This document shows positions 60,905-64,000 of a stretch of 64,000 nt of DNA, in pieces. Below the pieces are notes generated by a model. That model searched no databases. It was not told the origin of the DNA and saw only the letters and a program-made list of their open reading frames with translations. This stretch comes from Mucilaginibacter frigoritolerans (GTDB taxonomy: Bacteria > Bacteroidota > Bacteroidia > Sphingobacteriales > Sphingobacteriaceae), in contig NZ_VLLI01000003.1 of assembly GCF_007830615.1 (NCBI RefSeq), positions 186,001 through 250,000 on the forward strand, given 5' to 3'. The translations under genes and the position numbers were made by a program. Numbering within the stretch: position 1 is the first letter of the stretch; every line of letters begins with the position of its first letter.

Positions 60905-63343
60905 TTAAAACTTATAAGATAATGTTGTTAAAAACTGGCGCGGGGCAATTGGGGTGATACTGTAATTATCATGTATTAAGTAATTCAGTGTATTGGTAAC
61001 ATTTGTTATGCTTGCCAGCAGGGATATTTTTTTATAAGTGTAGCCCGCTGAAAGATCAAGTGTGGTAAACCCGCTAACAGGAACCAGACGGCTGTAAGCC
61101 TGTGTTTGCCCAACGGTGTTGTTATACCCTGCCATTCTGCTGCCAGTATAAAATGCGGTGGCTCCAACTTTAAATCCCTTTAGGGCCGGGTCTGTAAATG
61201 TATAGAACAGGGTAGCATTAGCGGTGCTTACCGGGCTGATCACTAAGCGTTCGCCCAATATAGGTGAGCCTTTTAAGCCTGACGTTTTGGTATACCGCGC
61301 GTTGTTATAAGAATAGCCGGTGATAAAATAAAAATTCTTTGAAATATGCCCGGTTATATCAATATCAAAACCATCGCTGGTAGTTTGTCCGCTCAGTTCT
61401 TTAACGGTGTTATCGCTGTTAACGGTGCCGTCGGCTTTAAATGGCGCTACCACAGCCAGGTTGCTGTTGATGATACGGTACACACTCACATTGGCAATAA
61501 TTTTACCATCAAACAATTCGTTTTTTGAACCCACTTCATACTGGTTTACCAGAGATGGCTTAAGTGCCTGCCCGGTATTAACATCTGTACCGGTATTAAC
61601 CAGAAAATTATTGCTGTAGCTCGCATATACTGAACTTGTACTTATGGGCTGATAGATGAATGCCAATTTGGGTGAAAATGCGCGATCATACCTGGTTAAT
61701 GCAGTTCCTACGCCCGAAGTTTGCTTTAACAGGTATTGGATATTGGTTTGGTCAGTTTCCTGCCATGACCACCTTATCCCTGCCAGCATTTTAATTTTAT
61801 CGGTAAAACTTACTAAATCCTGAGCATAGGTTCCCAAACGGTAAACAGGTGCTGTAGTACGTGAAGTATCTGTTGCATTCGGAATATCCGTTCTTTGCGT
61901 GTATTTGTTCAGGTCGATAGTATTGATCTTATCATAAATATAAGTGCTGATATTCTGGCCCGCAACACTGTAACCATTGGTCACATTTACCACTTTGGTA
62001 ACATCGGTTCCTATCAATAACTGGTGACTTAGCGACCCGGTTTTAAATTTACCGGTTAAATTAACCTGACCAGTGTAGTCGTTTTCAATCGTATTTGCAC
62101 GGGCAAGTCCCCTGTTCCAATCGCCTGTAGCGCTTACGGTATTGGGTAGACTTGCCTGGTATGAATCGATATCAGTTCCCTGACCGGATATGATTGCATT
62201 TAAATGCCAATTGTCATTAAACTGGTGGTTTAAAGTTGCCATCCCCGAAAACTGGTTCATGTGGCTATAAGCCCATGAGGTATTAATGTATTGTGAACGC
62301 GGCACCATTGTAGGAATGGCCCGTCCATTATTTAAAGACCCGATGCCAAAGTCGGGGGTCAAACTCTCACGCAAATAGTCGCCTTCAACCAGCAGCGTAG
62401 TTTTTTTATCAAGATTAAACAATAAAGAAGGGTTTACATATTTACGTATAGTATACACATGGTTGCGATAGCTACCATCGTTTTCATATACTCCAATTAG
62501 CCTGAAAGCTACATTTTCACTGATCGGCCCGTAAACATCCACACTTGGTTTAAACATATCATAACTCCCGTATCGCATAGAAACCTCGCCGCCGCTTTCA
62601 AATTGGGGCTTTTTAGTAACCATATTAATAATAAGGCCGCCAGATACATTACCATAAAGCAATGCGGCACTTCCCTTCAATACTTCTACAGATTCCAGGG
62701 TACTTGCTTCAGGAAAACCAGCCGTGTTGGTTAGCACGCCGTCCTTAAAAATACTGCTTGATGCACCGGTTATGCCAATGCTGTATCCCCGGGCAGAAAA
62801 CGTTTCGCCTACTCCGCCTCGTGTTTGTGTTAACGAAACGCCGCTTACATTTTTTACCGCATCACCCAATCGGTTTATTTGCTGATCCTCGATAACCTGG
62901 CTGCTTACCGTTCCGGTACTTTGAGGAAGATCAAGAGGGCGAATATTTGCTTTATCTAATGATACCGGTTTGGGCGCTCTATTTGCATTAATAATTACCT
63001 CGTTTAGCTTTGAGGAGCTTTCTGTTAATGTAAAATCTGCAATAGTTGTAGTTGATTTCGTTACAGTAACCCGTTTTTCCTGACTTTGGGTGCCAACAAA
63101 TGAAACCACAACGGTATAGTTACCCGGTTTAATACTGCTGATGATATAAGTACCATCAGCTTCTGTGCTGGTTGCACGGTTAAGTTCCTTAACAGAAACT
63201 GTTACAAATGCTGCCGGTTGCCCGTCTGAAGTTTTAACTGTCCCTGAAATTTTGCCGCTTGCCAGATCATCGGCCTTAACAATGTTGCAGCATATGATCA
63301 TTAAAAAAGTAAGCCTGATAGATATTATATAAAGTATTTTCAT
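60905..63343 (-). CDS. TonB-dependent siderophore receptor
   Basis: 812 residues: signal peptide (1-25), CarboxypepD_reg-like domain (about 30-115, GKISGTVKTSDGQPAAFVTVSVKELNR), plug domain (about 140-245, QVIEDQQINRLGDAVKNVSGVSLTQTRGGVGETFSARGYSI; VEVLKGSAALLYGNVSGGLINMV-like) and a 22-strand barrel ending LTTLSYKF. The plug sequence is that of FhuA/ferric-siderophore receptors. It imports Fe(III)-siderophores with TonB energy. Two Fur-like palindromes upstream suggest repression by iron. Confidence 0.92.
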   Translation of the reverse strand: MKILYIISIRLTFLMIICCNIVKADDLASGKISGTVKTSDGQPAAFVTVSVKELNRATSTEADGTYIISSIKPGNYTVVVSFVGTQSQEKRVTVTKSTTTIADFTLTESSSKLNEVIINANRAPKPVSLDKANIRPLDLPQSTGTVSSQVIEDQQINRLGDAVKNVSGVSLTQTRGGVGETFSARGYSIGITGASSSIFKDGVLTNTAGFPEASTLESVEVLKGSAALLYGNVSGGLIINMVTKKPQFESGGEVSMRYGSYDMFKPSVDVYGPISENVAFRLIGVYENDGSYRNHVYTIRKYVNPSLLFNLDKKTTLLVEGDYLRESLTPDFGIGSLNNGRAIPTMVPRSQYINTSWAYSHMNQFSGMATLNHQFNDNWHLNAIISGQGTDIDSYQASLPNTVSATGDWNRGLARANTIENDYTGQVNLTGKFKTGSLSHQLLIGTDVTKVVNVTNGYSVAGQNISTYIYDKINTIDLNKYTQRTDIPNATDTSRTTAPVYRLGTYAQDLVSFTDKIKMLAGIRWSWQETDQTNIQYLLKQTSGVGTALTRYDRAFSPKLAFIYQPISTSSVYASYSNNFLVNTGTDVNTGQALKPSLVNQYEVGSKNELFDGKIIANVSVYRIINSNLAVVAPFKADGTVNSDNTVKELSGQTTSDGFDIDITGHISKNFYFITGYSYNNARYTKTSGLKGSPILGERLVISPVSTANATLFYTFTDPALKGFKVGATAFYTGSRMAGYNNTVGQTQAYSRLVPVSGFTTLDLSAGYTYKKISLLASITNVTNTLNYLIHDNYSITPIAPRQFLTTLSYKF

Positions 63344-63348
63344 TTGTT

Positions 63349-63367
63349 ATTTAGATTAAGTCTAATT
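63349..63367. promoter_or_regulatory. Fur-like box 1
   Basis: TTAGATTAAGTCTAA, a 7-1-7 palindrome with one mismatch, ends 6 bases upstream of the receptor start codon. Sequence type TTAGA-N5-TCTAA resembles Fur boxes reported in Bacteroidota. Candidate only. Confidence 0.4.
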
Positions 63368-63407
63368 AAGCGCAAAGATATAACCACAATTAGAAATCCC
63401 AAACACT

Positions 63408-63426
63408 ATTTAGAATTAATTTAAAT
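63408..63426. promoter_or_regulatory. Fur-like box 2
   Basis: ATTTAGAATTAATTTAAAT, an imperfect palindrome about 65 bases upstream of the receptor start, of the same TTAGA type. It may overlap the promoter. Confidence 0.35.
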
Positions 63427-63473
63427 AAGGGCGAAGAAGAAAGATTTTCCTCGCAATGGTATATTTGTAACTG

Positions 63474-63928
63474 ATGAAGATCATAATTACCTTATCACCG
63501 TTATTAATGCTACTGGCAGGCTGTCAATTTGACCCATATGCAAATGATTTCACAAACCAAAATTCAATAATGTAATAGGTGTCTATAAGTTTGAACAGCA
63601 AGCCATTGGAAATGACTCAATTACAAATAAAGCAAAGTATGGAAGCATTACTTTAAATGCAGATAGCACATTTGAAGCTGTTAACGTTCCGAATGCAGTT
63701 AATGATGCATTTTGGGGAATGATAACCAGTAAAGGAAAATGGCGTATAGAAATAATCGGAGGAGTTGACAACGGTGGAGTTGCGCAAAACAACTGGGGTG
63801 TCATATTAACCGACATGCCTGCATCTTTACAATATATTGGTTTCATGAATGAAAAACCACCATATAAGTTAATAATAACTTATGGCGACCCAGATGAAGG
63901 AGCAGTTTCTATATATAAGAAACAATAG
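63474..63928 (+). pseudogene. Frameshifted small lipoprotein gene
   Basis: ATG at 63474 starts a lipoprotein leader MKIIITLSPLLMLLAGC (lipobox LAGC) that continues FDPYAND before running into a stop at 63570-63572. From about 63550 the protein sense continues in another frame (PKFNNVIGVYKFEQQAIGN ... GKWRIEIIGG ... NWGVIL ... PPYKLIITYGDPDEGAVSIYKKQ) to a stop at 63926-63928. A single-base indel near 63545-63565 accounts for this. The intact protein would be about 150 residues. The family is not recognised beyond small Bacteroidota lipoproteins. Confidence 0.7.
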
Positions 63929-63963
63929 CATTTATATGGTAGTTTCGCGCTTTCCCTTTAACT

Positions 63964-63992
63964 GGTCGAGGTTTACAAACCTCGTCCTAAAA
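63964..63992. terminator. Hairpin after the frameshifted lipoprotein gene
   Basis: CGAGGTTT / AAACCTCG with a 2-base loop and outer GG / CC pairs, 36 bases after the stop. Related to the GGTCGAG palindrome at 14788. Confidence 0.6.
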
Positions 63993-64000
63993 TGTGTTAA

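Noticed and set aside
1..64000. tRNA, rRNA or intact insertion sequences
   Set aside because: Looked for T-loop motifs, transposase signatures and long terminal repeats by eye; none found.

Overview
The window is chromosomal DNA of a Bacteroidota bacterium, most likely a Sphingobacteriaceae member close to Mucilaginibacter or Pedobacter. This rests on the gldK/N/L/M gliding and type IX secretion genes, LytS/LytTR two-component pairs, GLPGLI and TonB-type barrel proteins, DUF4266/DUF3570 proteins, many short lipoproteins and FtsX-type permeases. No rRNA, tRNA, CRISPR array or intact insertion sequence was seen. Genus-level placement is inference.

Layout. 1-5300: a defence segment, with a HepT/MntA toxin-antitoxin pair and a type III restriction-modification system (mod, res). 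5300-9200: small membrane, exported and lipoprotein genes, including a double-domain aspartyl protease-like lipoprotein and a 23-residue-repeat protein. 9200-21000: a patchwork of short accessory transcription units, namely a DHFR-like reductase, a possible RhiA-like protein, two AraC regulators, NTF2/SnoaL and ABM enzymes, ohr/ohrR with a clear palindromic operator, an orphan histidine kinase, truncated hemoglobin plus ABM under a divergent HxlR regulator, and YdeI/DUF1761/WYL genes. A MITE-like repeat occurs three times between 17.3 and 21.2 kb. 21300-30700: an S41 peptidase, oleate hydratase, aldehyde dehydrogenase with a divergent MocR regulator, a SnoaL-RidA fusion and a serine hydrolase, with two gene remnants (DUF1569 and alpha/beta hydrolase). 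30900-34600: a minus-strand run of intradiol dioxygenase-like lipoprotein, unknown protein, pirin, DUF4266 and DUF3570. 35300-40550: a gld operon in the unusual order gldK-gldN-barrel-gldL-gldM.

41000-50040 is the most interesting region. A LytS/LytTR pair and a lone receiver protein lead into a tightly packed, partly overlapping run: PqqD-like protein, ATP-grasp ligase, PLP amino-acid decarboxylase, urea-transporter/M23 fusion, TPR plus beta-barrel protein (YaiO-like) and TPR protein. The decarboxylase starts with a YxxPxI segment resembling the leader motif that PqqD-like recognition proteins bind in lasso-peptide systems. This suggests an undescribed system in which an amino acid is ligated and decarboxylated on a tethered carrier and the product handled in the envelope. 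A PepSY-like lipoprotein follows, then a second LytS/LytTR pair (minus strand) divergent from a GLPGLI protein and a large barrel protein.

57200-64000: an AraC regulator translated in frame into an FtsX-type permease (1154 residues), a TonB-dependent siderophore-type receptor with two Fur-like palindromes upstream, and a frameshifted lipoprotein gene at the edge. Many intergenic gaps, especially between convergent genes, hold near-perfect hairpins that probably act as bidirectional terminators; several share stem sequences and look like a dispersed palindrome family.
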